Shown: positions 26,161 through 35,015 of the stretch, one piece after another
Layout of the letters: every line of letters begins with the position of its first letter
How positions within the stretch are numbered: the first letter of the stretch is position 1
Assembly: GCA_028285185.1 (NCBI GenBank)
Contig: JANQQD010000063.1
Span: forward strand, 1-57,920
Direction of reading: 5' to 3'
From: Anaerolineae bacterium
GTDB lineage: Bacteria; Pseudomonadota; Alphaproteobacteria; DSM-16000; Inquilinaceae
DNA length: 57,920 bases
Position numbers and translations under genes: made by a program
Notes under the pieces: generated by a model
The model's database searches: none
What the model was told of the DNA's origin: nothing
What the model saw: only the letters and a program-made list of their open reading frames with translations

Positions 26161-26752
26161 CGTCCTGGGAACGCCATCGCGGGCGGGCAAAATCCGCTTC
26201 ACGGTCACCTATCTTGAGATGACCAAGCGGCCCGAGCGTACGCCAGCCCCGGCGCCGAATACCGATATTGCCATCATCCAGGCCCGCAAGCCGCCCGCGC
26301 ATTACTACCGCTATCTGTTCAACACGGTCGGGGAACCCTGGCTTTGGACCGAGCGGCGAACGGTCTCGGACGACAACCTCGCCGCCATCCTGGCCAGCCC
26401 CGCGGTTTCCCTGTTCGTCATGCATGTGGCGGGCGTACCGGCGGGGTTCATCGAATTGCGCCGCATCGACCGGCACGAAACGAATGTCGACTATTTCGGC
26501 TTGATGCCGGACTTCGTGGGCCAGCGGCTCGGCCCCCATCTCTTGGATTTCGGCATCTACCGGGCGTGGAATGATGGTGCGGCCAAGGTGACGGTGAACA
26601 CGTGCACCCTCGACCACCCCAAAGCCCTCAAGCTCTACCAGCGGTCCGGCTTCATCCCCGTTCGGCGGCGCGACTACGAAAAGGACGACCCCCGCCTGAC
26701 AGGCCTGTTGCCCCGGCACGTTGCTCCTCAACATCCGATCGCCGAGGCATGA
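26153..26752 (+). CDS. GNAT-family N-acetyltransferase
   Basis: The ATG at 26153 overlaps the stop of the sulfurtransferase gene (ATGACTGA) and gives 199 residues. The acetyl-CoA-binding core is seen in VDYFGLMPDFVGQRLGPHLLDFGIYRAW, followed by VNTCTLDHPKALKLYQRSGFIPV, the usual last strand-helix-strand of GNAT enzymes. The acceptor is unknown. The frame is open far upstream, but that part is only a shadow of the sulfurtransferase gene. Confidence 0.88.
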   Translation: MTDVLGTPSRAGKIRFTVTYLEMTKRPERTPAPAPNTDIAIIQARKPPAHYYRYLFNTVGEPWLWTERRTVSDDNLAAILASPAVSLFVMHVAGVPAGFIELRRIDRHETNVDYFGLMPDFVGQRLGPHLLDFGIYRAWNDGAAKVTVNTCTLDHPKALKLYQRSGFIPVRRRDYEKDDPRLTGLLPRHVAPQHPIAEA

Positions 26753-26813
26753 CCGGCCGCATGGGACGGAAGCTCACACTCTCTGTACCCACCTCTATCC
26801 GGAGCTTGAAGAC

Positions 26814-27221
26814 ATGACACTGGCAGACCGCCTGCGCGAGGTGCCCGCCGCCACCGGTCCCGGCGGCGATCTGGACGAGACCGGGGACTTCGCCGAGCTC
26901 GGCTGGAAGAACGGGGACGACATCCAGGTGCTGAGGGTCCCGACCGACGGTCTCAGCGACCTTCTGCAGGTCGTACTGCATCTGGCAGCCCGCTCGGTCG
27001 CCAATCGCGGCGTTCACCCCAGGGAGATTGTCGCAGAAAAGAAAGTGCCGCGACCCCATGCGGCCACGGGCATTGCCCATCTCGGCCAGCATGAGGGCAA
27101 GGAAGTGCTGGGCGTCGTGGTTGGCAACGCCTACACCCATCTGGCCCTGACGCAGGACCAGACACGCCGTTTGGCAGACGCCCTTGCCGCGGCCCTGAAT
27201 AACGCGGGCGGGCCGGGCTGA
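26814..27221 (+). CDS. Unrecognised 135-residue protein
   Basis: From the ATG at 26814, with GGAG upstream, the product is acidic at the N-terminus (ATGPGGDLDETGDFAELGWKNGDDIQVLRVPTDGLSDLLQVVLHLAARSVANRG). It ends in an alpha/beta-looking segment (VLGVVVGNAYTHLALTQDQTRRLADALAAAL). It has no leader or membrane span. I do not recognise a family; it may be a small regulatory or ligand-binding protein. It is the last gene of the plus-strand run and ends 13 bp before a 14-base C tract. Confidence 0.6.
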   Translation: MTLADRLREVPAATGPGGDLDETGDFAELGWKNGDDIQVLRVPTDGLSDLLQVVLHLAARSVANRGVHPREIVAEKKVPRPHAATGIAHLGQHEGKEVLGVVVGNAYTHLALTQDQTRRLADALAAALNNAGGPG

Positions 27222-27234
27222 GCACCGGCGCGCG

Positions 27235-27248
27235 CCCCCCCCCCCCCC
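27235..27248 (+). repeat. 14-base homopolymeric C tract
   Basis: Fourteen consecutive C residues, flanked by CGCG on the left and GCGCG on the right, fill the 36-bp gap between two convergent genes. Such tracts are prone to slippage in replication and sequencing. It lies outside both reading frames, so length changes would not shift a frame. Confidence 0.9.
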
Positions 27249-27257
27249 GCGCGGCGA

Positions 27258-27563
27258 CTAACCGACGTTGCGGCTCTCGTACTTGAACGGCTCACCCAGT
27301 TCGTTCAGGTGGAACAGGCGGAAAGCCCGCTCGCCGTTGAAATCCAGCACGCGCAGGTCGTCGGTCTCGCTCAAATCGTGCGTCACCACCTGGTAGTGGT
27401 TCCCGTACCGCTGTTCGACCAGGTCCAGCGGCAGGTCATAGGCAATGAACTTGTCGATGCCCTTGGCGTACAGTTTAGCCAACAGCTTCACGTCGCCGAA
27501 CGAGTTGTATGAGGTCAGGATGACGATCGGTCCGCTGCCCGTGAAGATCAGAGCTGCCTTCAT
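27258..27563 (-). CDS. Conserved small cytoplasmic protein of unknown function
   Basis: The 101-residue protein starts MKAALIFTGSGPIVILTSYNSFGDV and continues KLLAKLYAKGIDKFIAYDLPLDLVEQRYGNHYQVV. I recall this pattern from small uncharacterised proteins found widely in bacteria, but I know no function. The alternating strands and helices suggest an alpha/beta fold. The start is the ATG at 27563, with AAAGGGGAA upstream. It faces the 26814-27221 gene across the C tract and lies 163 bp upstream in coordinate from the creatininase-family gene's stop. Confidence 0.8.
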   Translation of the reverse strand: MKAALIFTGSGPIVILTSYNSFGDVKLLAKLYAKGIDKFIAYDLPLDLVEQRYGNHYQVVTHDLSETDDLRVLDFNGERAFRLFHLNELGEPFKYESRNVG

Positions 27564-27726
27564 GGCTGTTCCCCTTTCCCTCGCCACGGATTGAACGGTT
27601 CGATCAGATATATGGGCATGGAGGCGCCGGCCCGGAACCGCCCATGCCGGCGGCGGTCCCATTGCGGGTCTCAGACCGGAACTATACTGCACCACCCAGC
27701 GAGGGTGGGCCTCCGCCTCCAGCCTG

Positions 27727-28473
27727 TCAGTCCTCGTTCATGAACTGGCGATAGGCTTCCGCCAGATCGGCAGCAGCGGCGACCAGCAGCCGCTCGCCAT
27801 GGGCCGGCGTCGCCATCGACGGGTCCGATCCGATGCGGCCATCGGGGAAGCGACGGCGGTAGTCCCTGGCATCGTAGAACCGGCCAGTCGGCGCCACCGG
27901 CGGATCGAGCTCAGCGTGTTTGACATACCCGGGATAGGCGAAAGCGGCGACCGACACTTCAGACGGGGTCGCATGGTTGCCCAACCGGCTGCCGAACAGG
28001 TCGTCCGACAGGGCCCGCACCTTCGATCCGTCCCACCAGTTCAACACCCGGCACCGCAGCGCAGGCGCATCCGCGCCGTGCGCCTGCCGGAACTCCTGAT
28101 AGATCTCGTAGAACGCGGCACCGACGGTGGCGAGGTTGCCGCCATGGCCGTTGACGAACAGAAACCGCCGGAATCCGTGGCTCGCCAGCGACTCGATGTA
28201 ATCGCGGATCAAGGCGACCAACGTCGTCGGCCGGAGCGTCATGGTGCCCGGAAATTCCAGATGATGATGGGCCATGCCGACCGAGATCGTCGGCCCGACC
28301 AGCGCGTTGACCAACTCGCCGGCCCGCCAGGAAATCTCCTCCGCCGTGATGGCATCGGTGCCGATCAGACCGGTGGGCCCGTGCTGTTCGGTCGACCCGA
28401 TCGGCATCATGATGCCCGTAGAGTCCGTCAGGTATTCCTGGACCTCCGGCCAGCTGGCAAGCTGCAAACGCAA
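27727..28473 (-). CDS. Creatininase-family amidohydrolase
   Basis: A 248-residue protein with the metal-binding features of the creatininase family: PIGSTEQHGPTGLIGTD (Glu29, His31, Asp40) and FLFVNGHGGN near residue 107. The family covers creatininase and several cyclic-amide hydrolases or pterin-like enzymes, so the exact substrate is open. The start appears to be a TTG at 28473, decided by GGAGG about nine bases upstream and by the RLQLASWPEVQEYL beginning that relatives share. It lies 16 bp after aapP and seems to belong to the aap operon, hinting that an imported amino-acid-like amide is its substrate. Confidence 0.88.
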   Translation of the reverse strand: MRLQLASWPEVQEYLTDSTGIMMPIGSTEQHGPTGLIGTDAITAEEISWRAGELVNALVGPTISVGMAHHHLEFPGTMTLRPTTLVALIRDYIESLASHGFRRFLFVNGHGGNLATVGAAFYEIYQEFRQAHGADAPALRCRVLNWWDGSKVRALSDDLFGSRLGNHATPSEVSVAAFAYPGYVKHAELDPPVAPTGRFYDARDYRRRFPDGRIGSDPSMATPAHGERLLVAAAADLAEAYRQFMNED

Positions 28474-28489
28474 GGGACACGGCCTCCGT

Positions 28490-29260
28490 TCAATGGGACA
28501 GGATCTGGCTGAGGAAGAGCTGCGTCCGCTCGGACTGCGGATTGTTGAAGAATTCCTCCGGTTCGTTCTGCTCGATGATCTGGCCGCGGTCCATGAAAAT
28601 CACGCGATTGGCCACGGTGCGGGCAAACCCCATCTCATGCGTCACGCACAGCATGGTGATGCCTTCGTTGGCCAGTTCGATCATCACGTCCAGCACCTCT
28701 TTGATCATCTCAGGATCAAGGGCCGAGGTGGGCTCGTCGAACAGCATGACCTTGGGGCGCATGCATAGCGACCGGGCGATCGCCACGCGCTGTTGCTGGC
28801 CGCCTGAGAGCTGGCCGGGGTATTTGGCCGCCTGCTCCGGGATCTTGACGCGGTCGAGGAAGTACATCGCCGTTTCCTCCGCCTCGCGCTTGGGCACCTT
28901 GCGCACCCAGATCGGCGCCAGCGTCAGGTTCTCCAGCACGGTCAGATGGGGGAACAGGTTGAACTGCTGGAACACCATGCCGACCTCGCTGCGCACGGCA
29001 TCGATGTTCTTCAGATTGTTGGTCAGCGGCACGCCGTCGACGATGATCTGGCCGCGCTGATATTCTTCCAGCGCGTTGATGCAGCGGATCAGGGTCGATT
29101 TGCCCGACCCAGACGGCCCGCAGATCACGATCTTCTCGCCCTGATCGACGCTCAGATTGATGTCCCTGAGGACATGGAATTCGCCAAACCACTTGTTGAC
29201 GCCGATCATCTGGATGATGCCGTGCTGGACGGCCTCGGCTTGCATCCCATGTGCGGTCAT
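28490..29260 (-). CDS. aapP: General L-amino-acid ABC transporter ATPase
   Basis: A 256-residue polar-amino-acid ATPase. Walker A is [10 protein letters not shown] (48-56), the signature [15 protein letters not shown], Walker [15 protein letters not shown], and the switch histidine VTHEMGF. The AapP type is supported by the neighbours, AapM 29 bp upstream and then AapQ. It starts at the ATG at 29260 with GGGAGG upstream; the longer frame to 29578 is only a shadow of aapM. Confidence 0.95.
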   Translation of the reverse strand: MTAHGMQAEAVQHGIIQMIGVNKWFGEFHVLRDINLSVDQGEKIVICGPSGSGKSTLIRCINALEEYQRGQIIVDGVPLTNNLKNIDAVRSEVGMVFQQFNLFPHLTVLENLTLAPIWVRKVPKREAEETAMYFLDRVKIPEQAAKYPGQLSGGQQQRVAIARSLCMRPKVMLFDEPTSALDPEMIKEVLDVMIELANEGITMLCVTHEMGFARTVANRVIFMDRGQIIEQNEPEEFFNNPQSERTQLFLSQILSH

Positions 29261-29289
29261 GGCCTTTTCGCCTCCCTTGTCTCTTGGCG

Positions 29290-30405
29290 TCAGCGCCGGG
29301 CGTGGCCCGTCTGCAGCTTGCGCTCCAGGTTCTGCGAATAGCGCGACATCGAATAGCAGAAGACGAAATAGATGATCGCGCAGAACAGATAGCCTTCCAT
29401 GTAGAAGCCCGCCCACTCGCGATCGGTCAGAGCCGCCTTCGCCGCGTTCAGCAGGTCGAAGAGGCCGATGATGATCACCAGCGTGGTGTCCTTGAAGAAG
29501 CCGATGAAGGTGTTGACCAGCGGCGGGATCGAGATGCGCAAAGCCTGAGGCAGGATGATCAGCCGCATCTTGCGCCAATATCCCAGGCCCAGGCTCTCGG
29601 CGGCTTCATACTGGCCTTTGGGGATCGCCTGCAGCCCGCCGCGGACGACCTCGGCCAGATAGGCTGCGGCGAACAGGATCATGCCGACTTGCGCGCGCAG
29701 CAGCTTGTCGATGGTCACGCCCGTGGGCAGGAACAGCGGGAACAGCACCGACGCCATGAACAGGACGGTGATCAGCGGCACGCCACGGATCAGCTCGATA
29801 TAGACGACACAGATCGAGCGGACCGCCGGCATGTTGGACCGCCGGCCGAGAGCCAGGATGACGCCGAGCGGAAAGGCCACGACAAGACCGATGGTCGACA
29901 GCCCCAGCGTCAGCGGCAGCCCGCCCCACTGGGTATTGGAGACGTACTCCATCCCGAACACGCCGCCATACATCAGCATGAACATCACGACCGCGCCGAT
30001 GCCCCAGGCATAGGCTAGGTTGCGGCTCCACAGCTCACGCCTGGCCGATGCGGCAACCAGACCGATGAACAGCACCATGACGACCATCGGCCGCCACTGC
30101 TCGGCGGACGGATAGAGGCCGAAAAGGATCAGCCGGCCCTTCTCATGGATGAACGACCAGCACGCGCCGACCCCCTCGCCCTCGCGGCACGGCTCAGGGC
30201 CGACATCGCCCCAGACCGCGCTGAAGATGACCCAGTCGAGCAGCGGCGGGATGGTTTCGATGAGGATCCAGAGGATCAGGATCGTCAGGGCCGAGTTGAA
30301 CCAGGTGTTGAACAGGTTTGCGCGGATCCAGCCGAGCGGGCCGACGCTGAGCGCTGGCGGTCGCTCGCCCTCTTCCTGAGGGGTGGTGTCTGTGGCTTGC
30401 GTCAT
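29290..30405 (-). CDS. aapM: General L-amino-acid ABC permease AapM
   Basis: A 371-residue permease with a long N-terminal part typical of AapM, including [27 protein letters not shown], which smaller polar-amino-acid permeases lack. The C-terminal transporter core has [19 protein letters not shown] and the ATPase-contact loop [36 protein letters not shown]. About eight membrane helices. It lies four bases after aapQ and pairs with it as the channel. Confidence 0.95.
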   Translation of the reverse strand: MTQATDTTPQEEGERPPALSVGPLGWIRANLFNTWFNSALTILILWILIETIPPLLDWVIFSAVWGDVGPEPCREGEGVGACWSFIHEKGRLILFGLYPSAEQWRPMVVMVLFIGLVAASARRELWSRNLAYAWGIGAVVMFMLMYGGVFGMEYVSNTQWGGLPLTLGLSTIGLVVAFPLGVILALGRRSNMPAVRSICVVYIELIRGVPLITVLFMASVLFPLFLPTGVTIDKLLRAQVGMILFAAAYLAEVVRGGLQAIPKGQYEAAESLGLGYWRKMRLIILPQALRISIPPLVNTFIGFFKDTTLVIIIGLFDLLNAAKAALTDREWAGFYMEGYLFCAIIYFVFCYSMSRYSQNLERKLQTGHARR

Positions 30406-30409
30406 AGCG

Positions 30410-31594
30410 TCATCGCTCCACCAGCGCGATGCGCTGGTTGTACCAATTCATGAAGGCGGAGATGGCAAGGCTCAGGCTCAGATAGACCGCCATGAAGATG
30501 GAAATCGCCTCGATCGCCTGACCGGTCTGGTTCAGCGTCGTGTTGCCGACATGGACCAGGTCCGGATAGCCGATGGCGACCGCCAGAGAGCTGTTCTTGG
30601 TCAGATTCAGATACTGGCTGGTTGTCGGCGGGATGATGACGCGAAGCGCCTGAGGCAGGACGACGAGGCGCAGCACCAAACCCTTCCTCAGGCCCAACGC
30701 CGACGCGGCCTCGGTCTGGCCATAGCTCACGGCAAGGATGCCGCTGCGCACGATCTCGGCAATGAACGCGGCCGTATAGGTCGCAAGGCCGAACAGCAGC
30801 GCGGCGAATTCCGGTGTCAGCGTGATGCCGCCGGTGAACCGGAACCGGCCGAGTTCCGGCATATCCAAAGTCGTGGGCGCACCGCCCATGAGCCAGGCCA
30901 GGACGGGCAGGCCCACAATCAGCCCGGCGCCTGCGGCCAACATCGGGAACGGCTGACCGGTCCTTGCCTGTCGCGCCTTCGCCCACCGCATGACCACGTA
31001 CGTGGCGATGATGCCGATCACCAGCGCCACGCCGGCCATGGTGAAGGCGAAATGCGCCTCTGGCACAGGCACTTTGAAGCCGCGGTTGCTCAGGAACACG
31101 CCGGGCAGCGGATTGATCGCTTCCCGCGGCCCCGGCAGGCTGACGGTGATCACGCCGTACCAGAAGAACAGCTGCAGCAAGAGCGGTATGTTGCGCAGCA
31201 ATTCGACATAGCTCATGGCCAGTTTGGCCACCAGCCAGTTGCTGGACAGCCTGGCGATGCCGATGAGGATCCCAAGGATCGTGGCGATCGCGATGCCCAG
31301 CACCGAGACCTTGAACGTGTTCAAGATGCCGACCAGGAAGGCGCTGCCATAGTTGCTGGCCGCAGAGAACTCTATCAGGCTCTCACTGATCTCAAATCCG
31401 GCTTCGCGATCGAGAAAGCCGAAGCCGCTGGCGATCTGCTGGTTCTGCAGGTTCTCCATGGTATTGGAGATCAGGTACCAGAACATCAGCACGACGCCGC
31501 CAACGACCAGAACCTGATAGATGATGGCGCGCCCGCGTGGGTCGTTCCAGATCGACGCCCGCGGTGCGGAATTAACGGTCGTGTCGACAGCCAC
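30410..31594 (-). CDS. aapQ: General L-amino-acid ABC permease AapQ
   Basis: A 394-residue permease starting at a GTG with GGAG upstream. The AapQ features are ISNTMENLQNQQIASGFGFLDREAGFEIS near 43-72, SYVELLRNIPLLLQLFFWY, PGPREAINPLPGVFLSNRGF, and the C-terminal EAA loop SALGLRKGLVLRLVVLPQALRVIIPPTTSQYLN. About eight helices. It is separated from aapJ by a 125-bp gap holding a terminator-like hairpin, so aapQMP may be expressed below aapJ. Confidence 0.95.
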   Translation of the reverse strand: MAVDTTVNSAPRASIWNDPRGRAIIYQVLVVGGVVLMFWYLISNTMENLQNQQIASGFGFLDREAGFEISESLIEFSAASNYGSAFLVGILNTFKVSVLGIAIATILGILIGIARLSSNWLVAKLAMSYVELLRNIPLLLQLFFWYGVITVSLPGPREAINPLPGVFLSNRGFKVPVPEAHFAFTMAGVALVIGIIATYVVMRWAKARQARTGQPFPMLAAGAGLIVGLPVLAWLMGGAPTTLDMPELGRFRFTGGITLTPEFAALLFGLATYTAAFIAEIVRSGILAVSYGQTEAASALGLRKGLVLRLVVLPQALRVIIPPTTSQYLNLTKNSSLAVAIGYPDLVHVGNTTLNQTGQAIEAISIFMAVYLSLSLAISAFMNWYNQRIALVER

Positions 31595-31644
31595 TGCTAG
31601 GAGACTCCGTTGAACCCGGCGCGACGTGCGCGGGGGCGGGGCCG

Positions 31645-31698
31645 AAAAAAAGAAAACGCGCCGTCGTCAGCCCGGTGATCGGGGAAGACGACGGCGCG
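31645..31698 (-). terminator. Intrinsic terminator/attenuator between aapJ and aapQ
   Basis: On the minus strand, a perfect 12-bp stem (31687-31698 with 31657-31668) with an 18-base loop is followed by TTTTCTTTTTTT. It begins 21 bp after the aapJ stop. It has every feature of a rho-independent terminator but sits inside an operon, so it probably lets only part of the transcripts pass and keeps the binding protein in excess. Confidence 0.85.
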
Positions 31699-31719
31699 CT
31701 TCTTACGGCCCTTGCGACC

Positions 31720-32745
31720 TCAGCGGGCCGGCATTGCGTACATCAGGCCGCCGCGGGTCCACAGGTCGTTGATGCCGCGCTCCAGCCCCAGAGAGGTGTT
31801 GACGCCGACATGCCGCTCGAAGATCTCGCCGTAGTTGCCCACGGCGCTGATGGCGTTGTAGGCCCAGTCTTCCGACAGCCCCAGCGCCTCGCCCATGCCT
31901 TCGGTCGAGCCCAAGAGGCGCGCGATGGTCGGATCGTCGCTGCCCAGCATCTCGTCGACGTTCGCCTGGGTGATGCCCTTTTCTTCCGCCTCGATCAGCG
32001 CGAACACGACCCATTTGACGATGTCGAAGAACTCGTCGTCGCCATGGCGCACGACCGGGCCCAGCGGCTCTTTCGAGATGAGCTCAGGCAGGATCACGTG
32101 GTCGTCGGGGTTCGGTGCCACGGTCGAGCGGATCGACGCGAGGCCGGAGGCATCCGTCGTATAGACGTCGCAGCGGCCGGCGAAATAGGCGGCGTTCACC
32201 TCTTCAAAGGACTCGATGACGACGGCGTCGAAGTCCATGTCGTTGGCCCGGAAGTAGTCCGCAAGGTTCAGCTCGGTGGTGGTCCCGGGCTGCACGCAGA
32301 CCGTGGCGCCGCTCAGCTCCAGCGCGCTGGTGACGCCGAGTTCCTTGGGCACCATGAAGCCCTGGCCGTCATAGAAGGTGACGCCGGCGAAGTTGAGACC
32401 AAGCGCCGTATCGCGCGTGAGCGTCCAGGTCGTGTTGCGCGAAAGAATGTCGACCTCGCCGGACTGCAGAGCCGTAAATCTCTGCTGGGCCGTCAGCGCG
32501 ACGAACTCCACGGCGCTGGCGTCGCCGAGGATGGCGGCCGCAACCGCATGGCAAACATCCACATCCAAACCTGCATAGACGCCTTCGCTGTCGGGCGCGG
32601 AGAAGCCCGAAAGGCCGGTGTTAACGCCGCATATCAGGGAGCCCCGCTCGCGGATCGCGTCCAATGACTCCCCTGCAAATGCCGGAGCGGCCGCTCCGAA
32701 AGCCACGAGAGCAGTCGCGGCGACAAGCATTGATTTGATCATCAT
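31720..32745 (-). CDS. aapJ: General L-amino-acid ABC binding protein AapJ
   Basis: A 341-residue periplasmic protein with a Sec signal peptide (cut after AAPAFA, residue 24). The mature start ESLDAIRERGSLICGVNTGLSGFSAPDSEGVYAGLDVDVCHAVAAAILGD is the AapJ pattern. Later segments WTLTRDTALGLNFAGVTFYDGQGFMVP and RHGDDEFFDIVKWVVFALIEAEE are also typical. It delivers L-amino acids of broad range to AapQMP. It diverges from metC, with 273 bp between them. Confidence 0.95.
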   Translation of the reverse strand: MMIKSMLVAATALVAFGAAAPAFAGESLDAIRERGSLICGVNTGLSGFSAPDSEGVYAGLDVDVCHAVAAAILGDASAVEFVALTAQQRFTALQSGEVDILSRNTTWTLTRDTALGLNFAGVTFYDGQGFMVPKELGVTSALELSGATVCVQPGTTTELNLADYFRANDMDFDAVVIESFEEVNAAYFAGRCDVYTTDASGLASIRSTVAPNPDDHVILPELISKEPLGPVVRHGDDEFFDIVKWVVFALIEAEEKGITQANVDEMLGSDDPTIARLLGSTEGMGEALGLSEDWAYNAISAVGNYGEIFERHVGVNTSLGLERGINDLWTRGGLMYAMPAR

Positions 32746-33018
32746 TCTCTTGTTCCCACCTGGTTGACGGTGAAGGCCTCCAGGGCGTCAGTCCTGCGCC
32801 CCTGAAGAAATCTAGCAAGGTTTGCGCCACAAATGATAGACGCCAAAGCTTAGGCAGTTCGGTTACGCGTATTCGCACCTGCAGCACACGCAACGGGCAG
32901 GTTGACTACAATTCAGGCGCTGCCTGCTTGCGGCCGCCGCTGCGACATGCCATCTGGGCTTCCCGGCGGACGCCAGCCATACTTGCCGTCCCCGTCCGTT
33001 GCGATGAACAGAGAACCC

Positions 33019-34206
33019 ATGGCCACCCGCCAACGCACCCAGACGACCCTCACCCATGCCGGCCGCGACCCGTGGTCCAACCACGGCATTCTCAACCCGC
33101 CCGTCTACCATGCATCCACGATCGCATCGCGGACGCTGGCGGACTGGGAACAGCGGGAGGCACAGCGGTTCGAGAGCTACACCTACGGCCGCACGGGCAC
33201 GCCCACCAGCGACGCCTTCGAAACTGCGATGGCGGAGGCCGAGGGCGGGTTTCGCGCCGTCAGCATGAGTTCCGGCTTGGCTGCGGTCACCACCGCACTT
33301 TCGGCGTTCCTGAAGGCGGGCGACCACCTGCTGATGGTCGATACGGTCTATGGGCCGACACGGCGCTTTTGCGACGCCATGCTGAAGCCCTTCGGCGTGG
33401 AGACGACCTATTACGACCCGACGATCGGCGAGAGCATCGCGGATCTGATCCGGCCCGAAACGAAGGTCATCTATCTGGAAGCCCCGGGCTCTCTCACCTT
33501 CGAGATGCAGGACGTACCGGCGGTTGCCCGCCTGGCGCGGGACCGCGGCATCGTCACCATGATCGACAACACCTGGGCGACGCCTCTCTTCTTCCGGCCG
33601 ATCGAGCACGGTGTGGATCTGTCGATCCAGGCCGCCACGAAATACGTCTGCGGCCATTCTGACGTCAATCTGGGCGTGGTCGTCGCCCGCGACCGCGAGA
33701 CGTTCCTGCGTCTGAAGACGACGGCAACGTATCTCGGCAACTGCGCGGGCCCCGACGACCTCTATCTGGGGGCGCGCGGTCTCAGGACGCTGGCGGTGCG
33801 GCTTGCACAGCACCAGAAGAACGCGATGACGGTGGCACAATGGTTGCAAACCAGACCGGAGGTGGACCGCGTGCTGTTCCCCGCCCTGCCGGACGATCCG
33901 GGCCATGCGATCTGGCAGCGCGATTTCTCGGGCGCGAGCGGCCTGTTCTCCGTACTTCTGCGGCCCGCAGAGCGAGAGGCGTTGTCGGCAATGGTTGACG
34001 GGCTTGCGCTGTTTCCGATCGGTGCCAGTTGGGGCGGATATGAGAGCCTGCTGATGCCGGCGAACCCTGCGCGCTACCGGAGCGCCACGCCATGGACCGG
34101 CGCCGGCCCTCTGGTGCGGCTGCATATCGGGCTTGAGGATCCGGCCGATCTGATCGCCGACTTGGCGGCGGGGTTTGACCGGCTGAATGGGCGTGCGGCC
34201 GCCTGA
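33019..34206 (+). CDS. metC: Cystathionine beta-lyase
   Basis: A PLP-dependent Cys/Met metabolism enzyme. From the ATG at 33019 it has 395 residues, the usual length. Family features include NPPVYHASTIA, FESYTYGRTGTPTSDAFE, SSGLAAVTTAL and the cofactor lysine in SIQAATKYVCGHSDV. The AATKYVCGHSDV and WGGYESLLMP segments favour the beta-lyase (cystathionine to homocysteine) over gamma-synthase. ATG codons at 33004 and earlier are possible. I looked for a SAM-II riboswitch upstream and did not find one. It runs directly into modA, two bases after its stop. Confidence 0.9.
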   Translation: MATRQRTQTTLTHAGRDPWSNHGILNPPVYHASTIASRTLADWEQREAQRFESYTYGRTGTPTSDAFETAMAEAEGGFRAVSMSSGLAAVTTALSAFLKAGDHLLMVDTVYGPTRRFCDAMLKPFGVETTYYDPTIGESIADLIRPETKVIYLEAPGSLTFEMQDVPAVARLARDRGIVTMIDNTWATPLFFRPIEHGVDLSIQAATKYVCGHSDVNLGVVVARDRETFLRLKTTATYLGNCAGPDDLYLGARGLRTLAVRLAQHQKNAMTVAQWLQTRPEVDRVLFPALPDDPGHAIWQRDFSGASGLFSVLLRPAEREALSAMVDGLALFPIGASWGGYESLLMPANPARYRSATPWTGAGPLVRLHIGLEDPADLIADLAAGFDRLNGRAAA

Positions 34207-34208
34207 TC

Positions 34209-35015
34209 ATGCTGCGTCCGCGCCGCATTGCCGCTGCGATCGTCGGCATGCTGCTGGCGATGGTCCCGCAGGCGTTGTCCGCACGTCAGGGGACCACGGT
34301 GATCTTCGCCGCGGCCAGCCTGTCAGGCGTGCTGCAAGAGGCAACCGCGGCATTCGAGGCGGAAACTGGCGACCGGGTGGTCCCATCCTTCGCGGCAAGC
34401 TCTGCACTCGCCCAACAGATCGTCTCGGGCGCGCCGGCGCGGATCTTTCTGTCGGCCAATGTGCGGTGGATGGACCATGTGGAACAGGCCGGTCTGACCC
34501 GCCCGGAGACGCGGATCGATCTTCTGGGTAACCGGCTCGTGCTCGTGGCCCCGGCGGATGGCGGCGCCACAGGGACCCTAGAAGATCTCTCGGCGCTGCC
34601 GGACCGTCTGGGTGATGGCCGCCTGGCCGTTGGCGACCCGGCCCATGTTCCGGCCGGTCTTTACACCCGCCAGGCACTGCAGCACCTGGGCCTCTGGCCG
34701 GCCGTTGAGAACCGCCTGGCGCCGATGGCGGATGTGCGCCGAGCCTTGTTCCTCGTAGAACGCGGCGAGGCACCGTTCGGCATCGTGTATGCCACCGATG
34801 CCGCGGCGAGCGATCGCGTCGAGACGGTTGCCGCGTTGCCGGAAGATGCGCATTCGCCGATCGTCTACTCTGCCGCCCTCCTGGCCGGTCCTGAGGATCC
34901 GGTGGCTGCCGCTTTCTTCGACTTCGTCCAAGGCCCCACGGCATCCTGCATTTTCGATCGGGCCGGTTTCAGCGTTCTCAGCCGCGATGTGGTCGCTGTC
35001 GCCTGCGGAGAGTGA
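34209..35015 (+). CDS. modA: Molybdate ABC transporter binding protein
   Basis: A 268-residue protein with a signal peptide (RRIAAAIVGMLLAMVPQALSA) and the ModA core: TVIFAAASLSGVLQEATAAFEAETGDRVVPSFAASSALAQQIVSGAPARIFLSANVRWMD. The Ser residues in AAASL and AASSAL contact the oxyanion in known ModA structures. Later VGDPAHVPAGLYTRQAL and GEAPFGIVYATDA also fit. It starts three bases after the metC stop and overlaps modB by 29 bp. Confidence 0.93.
   Translation: MLRPRRIAAAIVGMLLAMVPQALSARQGTTVIFAAASLSGVLQEATAAFEAETGDRVVPSFAASSALAQQIVSGAPARIFLSANVRWMDHVEQAGLTRPETRIDLLGNRLVLVAPADGGATGTLEDLSALPDRLGDGRLAVGDPAHVPAGLYTRQALQHLGLWPAVENRLAPMADVRRALFLVERGEAPFGIVYATDAAASDRVETVAALPEDAHSPIVYSAALLAGPEDPVAAAFFDFVQGPTASCIFDRAGFSVLSRDVVAVACGE

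Noticed and set aside
30383..31600. 405-codon plus-strand frame over aapQ
   Set aside because: Antisense shadow of a conserved permease; composition is Arg/Gln/His-rich.
32746..33018. SAM-II-type riboswitch upstream of metC
   Set aside because: Searched by eye because SAM-II elements precede met genes in alphaproteobacteria; no matching pseudoknot sequence was seen.
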